From Martinezella lusitana (lineage in GTDB: Bacteria; Pseudomonadota; Alphaproteobacteria; Rhizobiales; Rhizobiaceae), in NCBI RefSeq assembly GCF_900094565.1, contig NZ_FMAF01000008.1, positions 204,907 through 268,906 on the forward strand: 64,000 nucleotides of DNA, read 5' to 3'. Made by a program: the position numbers and the translations under genes. Position 1 is the first letter of the stretch, and each line of letters starts with the position of its first letter. Positions 36,701-45,600 of this stretch are shown here, piece by piece. The notes under the pieces were generated by a model. The model was not told the DNA's origin. It saw only the letters and a list, made by a program, of their open reading frames with translations, and did not search any database.

Positions 36701-39281
36701 CGGTGATACCGCCAAGCTCAAGGTAACCTCGCGCTATGCCGGCCAGCTGATGGTGACGGCCGGTGCCGAGACGCTGATTTCGGTCACCAATGCCGATATC
36801 GGCGCCACTGGCGGCGAGGTCGACATTCCCGTAACCGCCGATTGGGGCGCCGGCACCTATCTGACCGCGACCCTGTTCCGGCCCGGCGATGCCCAGGAAA
36901 GCCGAATGCCGATGCGCGCCATCGGCATCAAATGGGCGCCGGTCGATCCCGGCGAGCGCAAGCTGCAGATCAAGCTCGATGCACCGGCGAAGACCCTGCC
37001 GCGCCAGCCGTTGACCATCGGCGTGCAGGTCTCGGGCGCAGGCGCCAATGAAGACGCCTATGTCACGGTTGCTGCCGTCGATGTCGGCATCCTCAACCTG
37101 ACGCGCTATCAGCCGCCGGCACCGGACGACTGGTATTATGGTCAGCGTCAGCTCGGCCTGGAAATCCGCGACATCTATGGACGCCTCATCGACGGCTCGC
37201 TCGGCGCGACCGGCAAGCTGCGTACCGGCGGCGACGGCGGACAGGCGGCCCTGCAGGCGAGCCCACCGACGGAAAAGCTGGTCGCCTTCTTCTCAGGCGC
37301 GGTCAAGCTGGATGCCAGCGGCAAGGCCAATATCAGCTTCGATATCCCCCAGTTCAACGGCACGGCACGGCTGATGGCTGTGGCATGGTCGAAATCAGGT
37401 GTCGGGCATGCGACGCAGGATGTGATCATCCGCGATCCGGTCGTCGTCACCGCGAGCCTGCCGAAGTTCCTGGCTCCCGGGGATAAGGCCAATCTGCGGC
37501 TCGACGTCGCCAACACCGATGCGCCTGCCGGCGACTACACGCTTGCGGTCACGGGCAATAGCGCCGTGAGCGTGGATGCGAATGCCGCGCAGCAGAAGAT
37601 CAACCTGCAGGCCGGCGGAAAATACAATATCACGCTGCCTCTGACAGGCGGACAGCCCGGTGCCGGCACTATCGCGATCAAACTTTCGAATGCTTCGGGA
37701 CTATCGCTCGATCAGTCGGTCGATATTCCCGTTCGGCCGGCGCAGCTGCCGGTCACCGAACGGCGCGTCATCGCGCTTGCGCCCGGCAAAAGCCTGACCG
37801 TCAATGCCGATCTTCTCGCCGACAGCGTGCTGCCGGGCGCCTCGGTCAGCGTCAATGTCAGCCGCTCCAGCGCCTTCGACGTGCCGGCGCTGCTGATGAG
37901 CCTCAGCCGTTATCCCTATGGCTGCGCCGAACAGACGGCGAGCAGCGCGCTGCCGCTGCTCTATTTCAGCGACATGGCGATCAAGAACGGCCTTGCCGAC
38001 GACACGGAGATCCACAAGCGTGTTCAGGACGCCATCTATCGCGAAATGTCCTACCAGTCGTCGACCGGCAGCTTCGGCCTCTGGGGTCCGGGATCCGGCG
38101 ATCTCTGGCTTGATGCCTATGTGACTGACTTCCTGACCCGCGCCCGCGAGCAGAAGTATATCGTGCCGGATCAGGCCATGGTGCAGGCATTGGAAAACCT
38201 CCAGAACTCGCTGAGCGCCAACACCAACGTCAAGGATAACGGCAACGAGATCGCCTATGCGCTCTATGTGCTGGCGCGCAACAAGAAGGCCTCGATCAGC
38301 GATCTGCGCTACTACGCCGATACGATGCTGAACGACTTCCCGACGCCGCTGTCCAAGGCGCATCTGGCTGCGGCATTGGCCCTCTATGGGGATGCCCAGC
38401 GCTCGCGCAACATCTTCGTGGATTCCCTGCAGATGTCGCAGAAGGCGGCGATCACCAAGGTCAGCTTTGCCCGCTCCGACTACGGCTCGTCGCTGCGCGA
38501 CGGTGCCGCGGTGCTGGCGCTCGCCGCCGAGAGCCGCCCGGTACCGCCGATCATTCCGGATCTGGCAAGCGTCGTTGGCAAGGAATGGCAGAGCCGGGGC
38601 TACACCAGCACCCAGGAACAGACCTGGATGCTGCTCGCCGCCAGGGCGCTGCAGAACGGCGACGACGGGTTGACGCTTGATGTCAACGGCGCTGCACACT
38701 CCGGCACCTATATGGCGCAGATGTCAGGCGATGCCCTGATGGGCCATCCGCTGACCGTCACCAACACGACGCGCCAGCCGCTGTCTGCGGCCGTCACCAC
38801 CGTCGCCGCTCCCGTCACGCCGCTGCCGGCCGGCGGCAACGGCTTCAAGATCGAGCGCAAGTACTACACGCTCGACGGCGAAGAGGCGAACGTCAGCCAG
38901 GCACAGCAGAACGAGCGCTACGTCGTCGTGCTGCACGTGATAGGAGACAATGACTGGCCGCAGCGCCTGCTCGTCACCGACCTCCTGCCCGCGGGCTTCG
39001 AGATCGACAATCCGAGCATCGTCAGCAGCGCCCAGTTGTCGAACTTCGACTGGCTGAGCGATGTGCAGCCCGCCCATGTCGAATTCCGCAACGACCGCTT
39101 CGTCGCCGCCTTCGACCAGACCTACGGCGCCAACCGTGACCTGAGCTTCGCCTATGTCGTGCGCGCCGTCACACCCGGCGTCTACGATCATCCGGCGGCG
39201 AGCGTCGAGGACATGTACCGTCCGCAGTTCTCGGCCCGCACGGCGATGGGCCGCATGGAGGTGCTGGCCGCCCAGCAGTAA
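33768..39281 (+). CDS. Bacterial alpha-2-macroglobulin with N-terminal PAN-like domain
   Basis: A 1837-residue periplasmic protease trap. A signal peptide (1-26, ends SPSAAA) is followed by a cysteine-rich PAN/Apple-like segment (about 35-95: CSASCIGDKSCKAFTYN, WCFMKSDF). Residues about 130-260 look like helical repeats. Then come macroglobulin domains, with WTERGIYRAGETVHASALAR as the family hallmark, and the thioester GCAEQ at Cys1386-Gln1389, which traps attacking proteases covalently. No lipobox is present, so it is soluble or bound otherwise. GGGAGGACTT precedes the ATG. It lies seven bases before pbpC, the classic partner in cell-wall repair. Confidence 0.9.
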   Translation: MSKRAFIGFSAFLLAIFTSLSPSAAADVKRQVVTTKDGDYFGFDLRTEQNVTLDQCSASCIGDKSCKAFTYNPKVKWCFMKSDFNQLNSFPGAVAGKIVETAAANEPDIGAAPALSFLSDNFVQSARDAKSTLTLGSELKGQGVESLIALGRIELTSGNVNNALNAFQGALSLNPDNGDLWIEMARAANTITNDTSVATKAAYAALNGYQLTRTTNSRADALAVLAESLKNAQNYRPALSAYKASLDLASSAAVQAAYDDLRARQGFRVTGNTLDNDNASPRACVQFSEKLVKSGVDYTPFVTVNGAAPKGVDAKDNQICVEGLEFGQHYRISVRAGLPSSVDENLAAQVNVDVYVKDRTASLRFTGDNFVLPSTARRGIPIVSVNATTANLKLYRIGDRNIAQILNNSQFLTQMDSYSAQTIQDTNGELVWQGSIEIKQELNKDVATSFPVDEALPKRKPGVYVLTAVAPNSGGQEWDPQATQWFVVSDIGVTTYAGTDGLNVFARSLGSAKPLAGVQLQLLAKNNEILGTAKTDDNGRATFSAGLMRGTAGMTPAVITAQNGDQDYVFLDMTRAGFDLSDRGVAGRTAPGAIDLLTWTERGIYRAGETVHASALARDVSSTAVENLPLTFVFLRPDGVEDRRIVTDGGKLGGYNVDLPLQQTSMRGTWTMNIYTDPKGASIGSQTFLVDDFVPDRIEFDMTSDAKEIEVGQPTPVNVDGRYLYGAPAAGLNLEGEVTLKPTRESADYVGYQFGLADEGAGKENNDGDSSSGDSKAESTQVPLEDLQALDENGKTTFDVTINDTPSTTQLLNANITVRMQEAGGRAVERSLTLPVKADGSRIGIKPEFDGDLGENSVGNFHVIAIDANGQKQAMQGLTWKLLSIERDYQWYRDGNSWKYEPIMSTKQVAVGTVNATTDGAAISVPVTWGRYRLEVSTADANGPESSVEFNAGWYVASTSTETPDALEIALDKQSYKVGDTAKLKVTSRYAGQLMVTAGAETLISVTNADIGATGGEVDIPVTADWGAGTYLTATLFRPGDAQESRMPMRAIGIKWAPVDPGERKLQIKLDAPAKTLPRQPLTIGVQVSGAGANEDAYVTVAAVDVGILNLTRYQPPAPDDWYYGQRQLGLEIRDIYGRLIDGSLGATGKLRTGGDGGQAALQASPPTEKLVAFFSGAVKLDASGKANISFDIPQFNGTARLMAVAWSKSGVGHATQDVIIRDPVVVTASLPKFLAPGDKANLRLDVANTDAPAGDYTLAVTGNSAVSVDANAAQQKINLQAGGKYNITLPLTGGQPGAGTIAIKLSNASGLSLDQSVDIPVRPAQLPVTERRVIALAPGKSLTVNADLLADSVLPGASVSVNVSRSSAFDVPALLMSLSRYPYGCAEQTASSALPLLYFSDMAIKNGLADDTEIHKRVQDAIYREMSYQSSTGSFGLWGPGSGDLWLDAYVTDFLTRAREQKYIVPDQAMVQALENLQNSLSANTNVKDNGNEIAYALYVLARNKKASISDLRYYADTMLNDFPTPLSKAHLAAALALYGDAQRSRNIFVDSLQMSQKAAITKVSFARSDYGSSLRDGAAVLALAAESRPVPPIIPDLASVVGKEWQSRGYTSTQEQTWMLLAARALQNGDDGLTLDVNGAAHSGTYMAQMSGDALMGHPLTVTNTTRQPLSAAVTTVAAPVTPLPAGGNGFKIERKYYTLDGEEANVSQAQQNERYVVVLHVIGDNDWPQRLLVTDLLPAGFEIDNPSIVSSAQLSNFDWLSDVQPAHVEFRNDRFVAAFDQTYGANRDLSFAYVVRAVTPGVYDHPAASVEDMYRPQFSARTAMGRMEVLAAQQ

Positions 39282-39288
39282 GAGAGCC

Positions 39289-41376
39289 ATGAAGGCGCGA
39301 TGGAAGATTGCGACTGGCCTTGGAGCCACTGTCCTGACGGCGGTAGCGCTGGTCTTCGGCCTTAAAGCCGCGGACCGGGCCTTTCCGCCGCCGCTGGACA
39401 CTGCCCGCGTGGTCTCGGCGGAAGTACTCGACGCCAACGGCGACCTGCTGCGTGCTTTCGCCACGCCCGAGGGGCGCTGGCGGCTGAAGACCGGCGTTGC
39501 CGACGTCGATCCGCAATTTCTGCGCATGCTGGTCGCCTATGAAGACAGGCGCTTCTACAATCACCACGGCGTCGATCCCATGGCGATCGGTCGCGCGTTC
39601 CTGCAGCTCGTCACCCACGGCCGCATCGTCTCCGGCGGCTCGACGCTATCAATGCAGGTGGCGCGCCTGATCGAGCCGCGCAGCGAGCGGTCTGTCACGG
39701 CGAAGCTTCTGCAGATCGTCCGCGCCATCCAGATCGAGCGGCGGCTGAGCAAGGAGCAAATCCTCGACCTCTATCTGACGCACGCGCCCTATGGCGGCAA
39801 TCTCGAGGGTGTCCGAGCTGCGAGCCTTGCCTATTTCGGCAAGGAGCCGCGCCATCTCAGCGTCGCTCAAGCCGCCCTGTTGGTCGCCCTGCCGCAACTG
39901 CCGGAAAAGCGCCGGCCGGACCGCAATCTCGCCACCGCCCAGGCCGCCCGCCACCGCGTGCTCGAGCGCGCTGCGGTCGCCGCCATCATCGGCGAAGGGG
40001 AAGCCGAACGCGCTGCTCTTTCACCCATACCGGCCAACCGACGGCAGCTGCCAGCCTATGCGGCCCATCTCGCCGAACTGGCGCTGAAGAAGCAGCCTGG
40101 CATCATCCAGCATCGAACCACCCTGCGGCGCGATGTCCAGCAGGGGCTGGAAGCAGTTGCCGATGCGGCGGCAAAGCGGCTTGGGCCGAAGGTGTCGGTT
40201 GCGATGGTGATGGCCGACGCCAAGAGCGGCGAGATCATCGGCGAGGTCGGCTCGGCCAATTACTTCGATTCCGGCCGCTCGGGCTGGATCGACATGACCC
40301 GCGTGCTGCGCTCCCCCGGCTCGACGCTCAAACCCTTCATCTATGGCCTGGCTTTCGAGCAGGGCTATGTGGCGCAGGAGACGATCATCGAGGATCGTCC
40401 GGCCGATTTCTACGGCTACCGTCCTCGCAATTTCGACATGACCTACCAGGGCGATGTGAGCGTGCGCCAGGCGCTGCAGCTGTCGCTCAACGTGCCGGCC
40501 GTACGCCTGCTCGACGCCGTCGGACCGACCCGGCTGCTGGTGCGCTTCCGCCGCGCCGAGGTGAAGCCGAAGCTTCCGCCGAACGAAGCTCCGGGTCTTG
40601 CCATCGGCCTCGGCGGCGTTGGCATCACCCTCAAGGACCTCGTGCAGCTCTATGCCGGGCTTGCCAATCGCGGCAAGCCGATGCGGATCGGCGACGGCAT
40701 TCAGGACCGGCCGGGACCGATCGACAGCGAACCGCTGATGGAACCGATCGCCGCCTGGAACATCACCGACATTCTCTCCGACATCATCGCGCCCCGCGGC
40801 AGCAAGCAGCTCGGCATCGCCTACAAGACCGGCACCAGCTACGGCAACCGCGATGCATGGTCGATCGGCTATGATGGCGCGCATGTGCTCGGCGTCTGGG
40901 TCGGTCGTTCCGACAACGGCGCGGTGCCGGGGCTGGCGGGCTATGTTTCGGCGGCACCCATCCTATTCGAAGCCTTCGCCAAATCGGGCGTGGCGATCAC
41001 GCCTTTCCCGTCGCCTCCCATGGGCGCGGTGCGCATCTCCGCGACCGAGCTGCCGATCAGCCAGCGGCGCTTTTCCGTGACCGCTGCCGGGCTGCTGTCG
41101 GCCTCGAACCGCGAGCCGGCGCCACAGATCGTCTATCCCCCGGAAGGGGCGCGCGTCGATCTCGGTGCCAGCGGCGGTGCTGACCAGATCACGCCGCTGG
41201 CGCTGAAGCTGCAGGGTGGCCGCGCACCATTCCGATGGCTCGCCAACGGCAAGCCGCTGCCGGATCTTTCGCGCCGCCGCACGAATCAATGGACGCCTGA
41301 CGGCGCTGGATATTCGACCCTCACCGTCATAGACGCCGCCGGACGTGCGGCAAGCGTGCGGGTTTTCGTCGAATAA
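39289..41376 (+). CDS. pbpC: Penicillin-binding protein 1C
   Basis: A 695-residue inner-membrane peptidoglycan synthase. One N-terminal membrane helix is followed by a GT51 transglycosylase domain (YEDRRFYNHHGVDP, GGSTLSMQVARL), a transpeptidase domain with SPGSTLKPF (Ser-x-x-Lys), LSLNVPAVR (SxN) and KTGTSYG (KTG), and a C-terminal BiPBP domain (about 600-695). All catalytic motifs are intact. The pairing with alpha-2-macroglobulin suggests repair of the wall after membrane breach. Start at 39289 has GAG close upstream and relies on coupling. Confidence 0.95.
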   Translation: MKARWKIATGLGATVLTAVALVFGLKAADRAFPPPLDTARVVSAEVLDANGDLLRAFATPEGRWRLKTGVADVDPQFLRMLVAYEDRRFYNHHGVDPMAIGRAFLQLVTHGRIVSGGSTLSMQVARLIEPRSERSVTAKLLQIVRAIQIERRLSKEQILDLYLTHAPYGGNLEGVRAASLAYFGKEPRHLSVAQAALLVALPQLPEKRRPDRNLATAQAARHRVLERAAVAAIIGEGEAERAALSPIPANRRQLPAYAAHLAELALKKQPGIIQHRTTLRRDVQQGLEAVADAAAKRLGPKVSVAMVMADAKSGEIIGEVGSANYFDSGRSGWIDMTRVLRSPGSTLKPFIYGLAFEQGYVAQETIIEDRPADFYGYRPRNFDMTYQGDVSVRQALQLSLNVPAVRLLDAVGPTRLLVRFRRAEVKPKLPPNEAPGLAIGLGGVGITLKDLVQLYAGLANRGKPMRIGDGIQDRPGPIDSEPLMEPIAAWNITDILSDIIAPRGSKQLGIAYKTGTSYGNRDAWSIGYDGAHVLGVWVGRSDNGAVPGLAGYVSAAPILFEAFAKSGVAITPFPSPPMGAVRISATELPISQRRFSVTAAGLLSASNREPAPQIVYPPEGARVDLGASGGADQITPLALKLQGGRAPFRWLANGKPLPDLSRRRTNQWTPDGAGYSTLTVIDAAGRAASVRVFVE

Positions 41377-41412
41377 GAGCTGTCAAATCATCGCGAGCAC
41401 GCCGTCGCATTT

Positions 41413-41450
41413 TTGCCAGCCGGCACCGCCTATGTTATGTTAGACATAAC
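41413..41450 (+). promoter_or_regulatory. Promoter with palindromic operator for the NTF2-like gene
   Basis: TTGCCA (41413-41418), 17-base spacer, TATGTT (41436-41441). A perfect dyad GTTATG-TTAGA-CATAAC (41434-41450) overlaps the -10 element, so a dimeric repressor could control it. The regulator is not identifiable. Confidence 0.5.
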
Positions 41451-41469
41451 TCAAACGAGGAATGGCGAG

Positions 41470-41829
41470 ATGTCGGAAGAGCAGGCAATCCGTGCGGTTG
41501 TTCACCTCTATGTCGATGGCATGGCATTCGCGAATGAGCCCGCGCTGCGAAAGGCGTTCCATCCGCGAGCTGATATCATCGGCAATTATCAAGGCGCAGT
41601 CGAATGGATGACGCGGGATGAATTCATCTCGGCGATCGTCGAGGAAGGCAGCGCCCCGCCCGGCACCATACCGTTTATGGAAATCGAACTGATCGACATC
41701 GAGGGCGATGCGGCAAGCGTCAAGGTCGTCGACGAATTCGCCGGCATGCGCTTTTCGGACTACCTGTCATTGCTGAAGATCGATGGGCGGTGGAGCGTGG
41801 TGAATAAGGTTTATCATTTGCATCGGTAG
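41470..41829 (+). CDS. NTF2-like (lumazine-binding type) protein
   Basis: A 119-residue cone-shaped alpha+beta fold protein. EEQAIRAVVHLYVDGMAFANEPALRKAFHPRADIIG and WMTRDEFISAIV are typical of the SnoaL/nuclear transport factor 2 superfamily, which ranges from enzymes to ligand-binding proteins. Start at 41470 follows GAGGAATGGCGAG. Function cannot be stated. Confidence 0.78.
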   Translation: MSEEQAIRAVVHLYVDGMAFANEPALRKAFHPRADIIGNYQGAVEWMTRDEFISAIVEEGSAPPGTIPFMEIELIDIEGDAASVKVVDEFAGMRFSDYLSLLKIDGRWSVVNKVYHLHR

Positions 41830-41862
41830 AGGAGCGGCATTTGAGTATGCGGCGACCATACG

Positions 41863-42043
41863 CCCTCTGTCAGCTTCGCTGACATCTCCCCCAACAAGGG
41901 GGAGATCGTTGGGAGCTTGCGGCTCTTTACCCGTAAAACAATAAGCTGCAGTTTCTGCGGACTCGTGTTGCTTGAGGCGGGCGAGTTCAGCGAGCTACCA
42001 ATCTCCCCCTTGTGGGGGAGATGTCGCAACAGAGACAGAGGGG
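41863..42043. repeat. Pair of inverted rhizobial palindromic repeats
   Basis: Left arm: CCCTCTGTC, then GTCAGC-TTC-GCTGAC, then ATCTCCCCC-AACAA-GGGGGAGAT (41884-41906). Right arm, inverted: ATCTCCCCC-TTGT-GGGGGAGAT (42001-42022) then GAGACAGAGGGGG. The arms face each other across about 95 bases. They lie between convergent genes (NTF2-like and pheT) and could end transcription from both sides. Such GGGGGAGAT elements are abundant in rhizobial genomes (recall). Confidence 0.7.
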
Positions 42044-42078
42044 GTGGCCGCCCCCTCCGCAAACTCGATAGCAGCAGA

Positions 42079-44502
42079 TTAACCCCGCAAAACTCCACCC
42101 GTCGCCTTCGTCACATTGGCGACGATCTTCTGCGTGAGCGCCTCGAAATCCTCGTCGGTCAGCGTGCGCTCGGCCGGCTGGATCTGCACCTCGATGGCGA
42201 TCGACTTCTTGCCTTCGCCGAGCGATGCGCCCTCGAAAATGTCGAAGACGTTGACGCCGGTCACCAGCTTGCGGTCGGCGCCGACAGCGGCGCGGACGAT
42301 GGCGCCGGCTTCCACCGTCTTGTCGACCACGAAGGCGAAGTCGCGCTTGACGGCCTGGAACGGCGAAAGCTCAAGTGCCGGCTTGGTGCGCGTCGCCTTC
42401 TTCTTCGGCTCGGGCATGGCATCGATATAGACTTCGAAGCCGGCGAGCGCGCCTGACACGTCGAGCGCTTCCAGCGTCTTCGGGTGGAATTCGCCGAAGT
42501 AGCCAAGCACGACCTTCGGGCCCATCTTGATGGTGCCGGAACGGCCGGGGTGATACCAGGCGGGGCCACCATGCTCGATCTGGATATTGCTCATGGGCAG
42601 GCCGCAGGCTTCGATGACCGCCAGCGCGTCAGCCTTGGCATCGAAGACATCAACCGGCTTGCCGCCGCCCTTGGCGGCGTTCGACCACATGCGCCCGGCG
42701 CCGGCGAGCGTCGCCGTGCCACGGCGAATGCCGCCGGCAACGCGGCGCTGACCCTCGGGCGTGTCGTTCTCATAGGTGCCGGAAACTTCGAAGATCGCGG
42801 CGTCGCCATAGCCCTTGTCGGCGTTGCGCTGCGCGGCCGAGAGCAGACCCGGCAGCAGCGAAGGGCGCATGTCGGACATGTCTGAGGCGATCGGGTTGGC
42901 GAGCTTCAGCGCGTTGGAGCCGCCGCCGAAGAGCTTCGCCTGGTCTTCAGCGATGAACGACCAGGTGACGGCTTCCAGCATGCCGCGGGCAGCAAGCGCC
43001 CGCTTGGCCGAGCGGGTGCGGATCTGCAGCACCGTCAGGATCTTGCCGTTGACCGCGGCATGACTGCTAAGCGGCTGCGGCTTGATGTTGTCGACGCCGT
43101 GGATGCGCATGATTTCTTCGACGAGGTCGGCCTTGCCGTCGACATCCGGACGCCAGGAGGGAACGGCGACGGAGACACGTTCGCCGGAACCGGACACCGA
43201 GAAGCCGAGCTTCGTCAGAATGGACTTGCTTTCCTCGGCAGAGACCTCGAGGCCGGTCAGGCGCTTAACTTCCGACAGCGGGAAATCGACGATCTTGGGC
43301 TCATAACCCTTGTAACCTTCGACCTTGGCCATGGCGGCCGTGCCGCCACAGCAGGCAAGCACCAGCTCGGTCGTGCGCTCGAGGCCTGGAACCATATATT
43401 CCGGATCGACGCCGCGCTCGAAGCGATAGCGCGCATCGGTGATGATGCCGAGGCTGCGGCCGCTCTTGGCGATGTTCATCGGGTCCCAGAGCGCCGACTC
43501 GATCAGCACATCGGTTGTGTTCTCGTCGCAGCCGGAATGCTCGCCGCCCATGATGCCGCCGATCGACTCGACGCCGTTATCATCGGCGATCACGACATTG
43601 CTCGGGTTCAGCTTGTATTCGCGCTGGTCGAGCGCCAGCACGGTCTCGCCGTCCCTGGCGCGGCGCACCACCAGATTGCCCTTGACCTTGGCCGCGTCGA
43701 AGACGTGCATCGGCCGGCCCTGGTCGAAGGTCATGTAGTTGGTGATATCGACCAGCGCGCTAATGGGGCGAAGGCCGATGGCGAGCAGCCGCTGCTGCAT
43801 CCACTTCGGGCTCGGGCCGTTCTTGACGCCGCGCACGAGGCGAAGGGCGAAGCCGGGGCAAAGCCTGGTATCGTCGAGCACGATCTTCAGCGCGACGGGC
43901 GTTTCGCCTTCGACGGCGAAGGCCGGCATCGCGAGCGGCTTCAGCGTACCGAGGCCGGAGGCGGCGAGATCGCGGGCAATGCCGTAGACGCTGGTGCAAT
44001 CCGGGCGGTTCGGCGTCAGGTTGATCTCGATGATCGGATCGTCGAGGCCGGCATAGGCAGCAAAGCTGGTGCCGACAGGCGCATCCTCGGGCAAGTCGAT
44101 GATGCCGTCATGGCTGTCGGAGATTTCCAGTTCCTTTTCCGAGCACATCATGCCGCGGCTCTCGACGCCACGGATGTTGCCGACGGCGAGCGTCACATCG
44201 ATGCCGGGAACGTAAGTGCCCGGCGCAGCAAAGGCGCCGACGAGGCCGGCGCGCGCATTCGGCGCACCGCAGACGACCTGAACCGGGGCGCCACTGCCCG
44301 TATCGACCATCAGCACCTTCAGACGATCGGCCTGGGGGTGCTTTTCGGCCGTCAGAACCTTGGCGATGACGAAAGGCTTGAAAGCGGCCTTGTCGTCGAC
44401 ATCCTCGACCTCAAGCCCGATCATCGTCAGGCGGGCGCAGATTTCGTCGAGCGCGGCATCCGTTTGCAGGTGCTCTTTCAGCCAGGAGAGTGTGAATTTC
44501 AT
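42079..44502 (-). CDS. pheT: Phenylalanyl-tRNA synthetase beta subunit
   Basis: An 807-residue subunit of the alpha2-beta2 enzyme that charges tRNA(Phe). It has the N-terminal tRNA-binding domain (about 40-150, ADRLKVLMVDTGSGAPVQVVCGAPNARAG), B3/B4 editing region, B5 (about 405-475), the catalytic-like core and the C-terminal ferredoxin-fold anticodon-binding domain (last 95 residues, FQAVKRDFAFVVDKTV). Normal length. It follows pheS by 15 bases. Confidence 0.98.
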   Translation of the reverse strand: MKFTLSWLKEHLQTDAALDEICARLTMIGLEVEDVDDKAAFKPFVIAKVLTAEKHPQADRLKVLMVDTGSGAPVQVVCGAPNARAGLVGAFAAPGTYVPGIDVTLAVGNIRGVESRGMMCSEKELEISDSHDGIIDLPEDAPVGTSFAAYAGLDDPIIEINLTPNRPDCTSVYGIARDLAASGLGTLKPLAMPAFAVEGETPVALKIVLDDTRLCPGFALRLVRGVKNGPSPKWMQQRLLAIGLRPISALVDITNYMTFDQGRPMHVFDAAKVKGNLVVRRARDGETVLALDQREYKLNPSNVVIADDNGVESIGGIMGGEHSGCDENTTDVLIESALWDPMNIAKSGRSLGIITDARYRFERGVDPEYMVPGLERTTELVLACCGGTAAMAKVEGYKGYEPKIVDFPLSEVKRLTGLEVSAEESKSILTKLGFSVSGSGERVSVAVPSWRPDVDGKADLVEEIMRIHGVDNIKPQPLSSHAAVNGKILTVLQIRTRSAKRALAARGMLEAVTWSFIAEDQAKLFGGGSNALKLANPIASDMSDMRPSLLPGLLSAAQRNADKGYGDAAIFEVSGTYENDTPEGQRRVAGGIRRGTATLAGAGRMWSNAAKGGGKPVDVFDAKADALAVIEACGLPMSNIQIEHGGPAWYHPGRSGTIKMGPKVVLGYFGEFHPKTLEALDVSGALAGFEVYIDAMPEPKKKATRTKPALELSPFQAVKRDFAFVVDKTVEAGAIVRAAVGADRKLVTGVNVFDIFEGASLGEGKKSIAIEVQIQPAERTLTDEDFEALTQKIVANVTKATGGVLRG

Positions 44503-44517
44503 CTGATCAATCCTTGC

Positions 44518-45600
44518 TTACGCGCTCAGGCCGCCGAACAAAGTCGGCATGTCGAGGGGGCGGAAGCCGTAATGGTTCATCCAGCGGACGTCGGCATTGA
44601 AGAAATCGCGCAGGTCCGGCATGCCATATTTCAGCATGGCGATGCGGTCGAGGCCCATGCCCCAGGCAAAGCCCTGATACTCATCCGGATCGAGGCCGCC
44701 ATAGCGCAGCACGTTCGGATGCACCATGCCGCAGCCGAGGATTTCCATCCAGTCGGTGCCCTCGCCGAACTTGACGATCGGGCCGGAGCGGTCGCACTGG
44801 ATATCGACCTCGAAGGACGGCTCCGTGAACGGGAAGAAGGACGGACGGAAACGCATCGTCACATTGTCGACCTCGAAGAAGGTCTTGCAGAATTCTTCCA
44901 GCACCCAGCGGATATTGGCGACATTCGCCGTCTTGTCGATGACCAGGCCCTCGACCTGATGGAACATCGGCGAATGCGTGGCGTCGCTATCCTGGCGGTA
45001 GGTCTTGCCGGGAATGATGATGCGGATTGGCGGCTTTTGCGCTTCCATAGTGCGGATCTGCACCGGCGAGGTGTGCGTGCGCAGCACCTTGCGCTCACCC
45101 TTATCGTCCGGCTGGAAGAAGAAGGTATCGTGCATCTCGCGGGCCGGATGTCCTTCAGGGAAGTTCAGCGCCGTGAAGTTATAGTAATCGGTCTCGACAT
45201 CCGGGCCTTCGGCGATCGAGAAGCCCATGTCGCCGAAGATCGCGGTGATCTCGTCGACGATCTGGCTGATCGGATGAATGCGGCCGCGTTCAGCCGGAGA
45301 AGAGCGCACCGGCAGGCTGACATCGACGGTCTCGGCCTTCAGCTTCGCGTCGATGGCGGCATCCTTCAACGCGCCCTTGCGGGCATTGATGGCCTCGGTG
45401 ACGGAGTTCTTCAGCGCGTTGATCGCAGCACCCCGTGTCTGCCGCTCTTCCGGCGACATCGAGCCCAGCGTCTTCAGCAGTTCCGAAACCGAGCCCTTCT
45501 TGCCGAGCGCGGCCACCCTGATCGCCTCGATCGACTGCTCGTCGGTCGCCGCGGCCACATCGGCCATGAGTTGGGTTTCAAGTGTTACGAGTTCCGTCAT
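44518..45600 (-). CDS. pheS: Phenylalanyl-tRNA synthetase alpha subunit
   Basis: A 360-residue catalytic subunit. An N-terminal coiled coil (1-90) is followed by the class II core with motif 1 (RGRIHPISQIVDEI), motif 2 (VLRTHTSPVQIRTM) and motif 3 (GFAWGMGLDRIAMLKYGM). The Phe-pocket Ala is in the usual place (QGFAWG). The ATG at 45600 is chosen with AGGATC upstream; an extension to 45669 is unlikely. No Phe-rich leader peptide was found upstream. Confidence 0.98.
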   Translation of the reverse strand: MTELVTLETQLMADVAAATDEQSIEAIRVAALGKKGSVSELLKTLGSMSPEERQTRGAAINALKNSVTEAINARKGALKDAAIDAKLKAETVDVSLPVRSSPAERGRIHPISQIVDEITAIFGDMGFSIAEGPDVETDYYNFTALNFPEGHPAREMHDTFFFQPDDKGERKVLRTHTSPVQIRTMEAQKPPIRIIIPGKTYRQDSDATHSPMFHQVEGLVIDKTANVANIRWVLEEFCKTFFEVDNVTMRFRPSFFPFTEPSFEVDIQCDRSGPIVKFGEGTDWMEILGCGMVHPNVLRYGGLDPDEYQGFAWGMGLDRIAMLKYGMPDLRDFFNADVRWMNHYGFRPLDMPTLFGGLSA

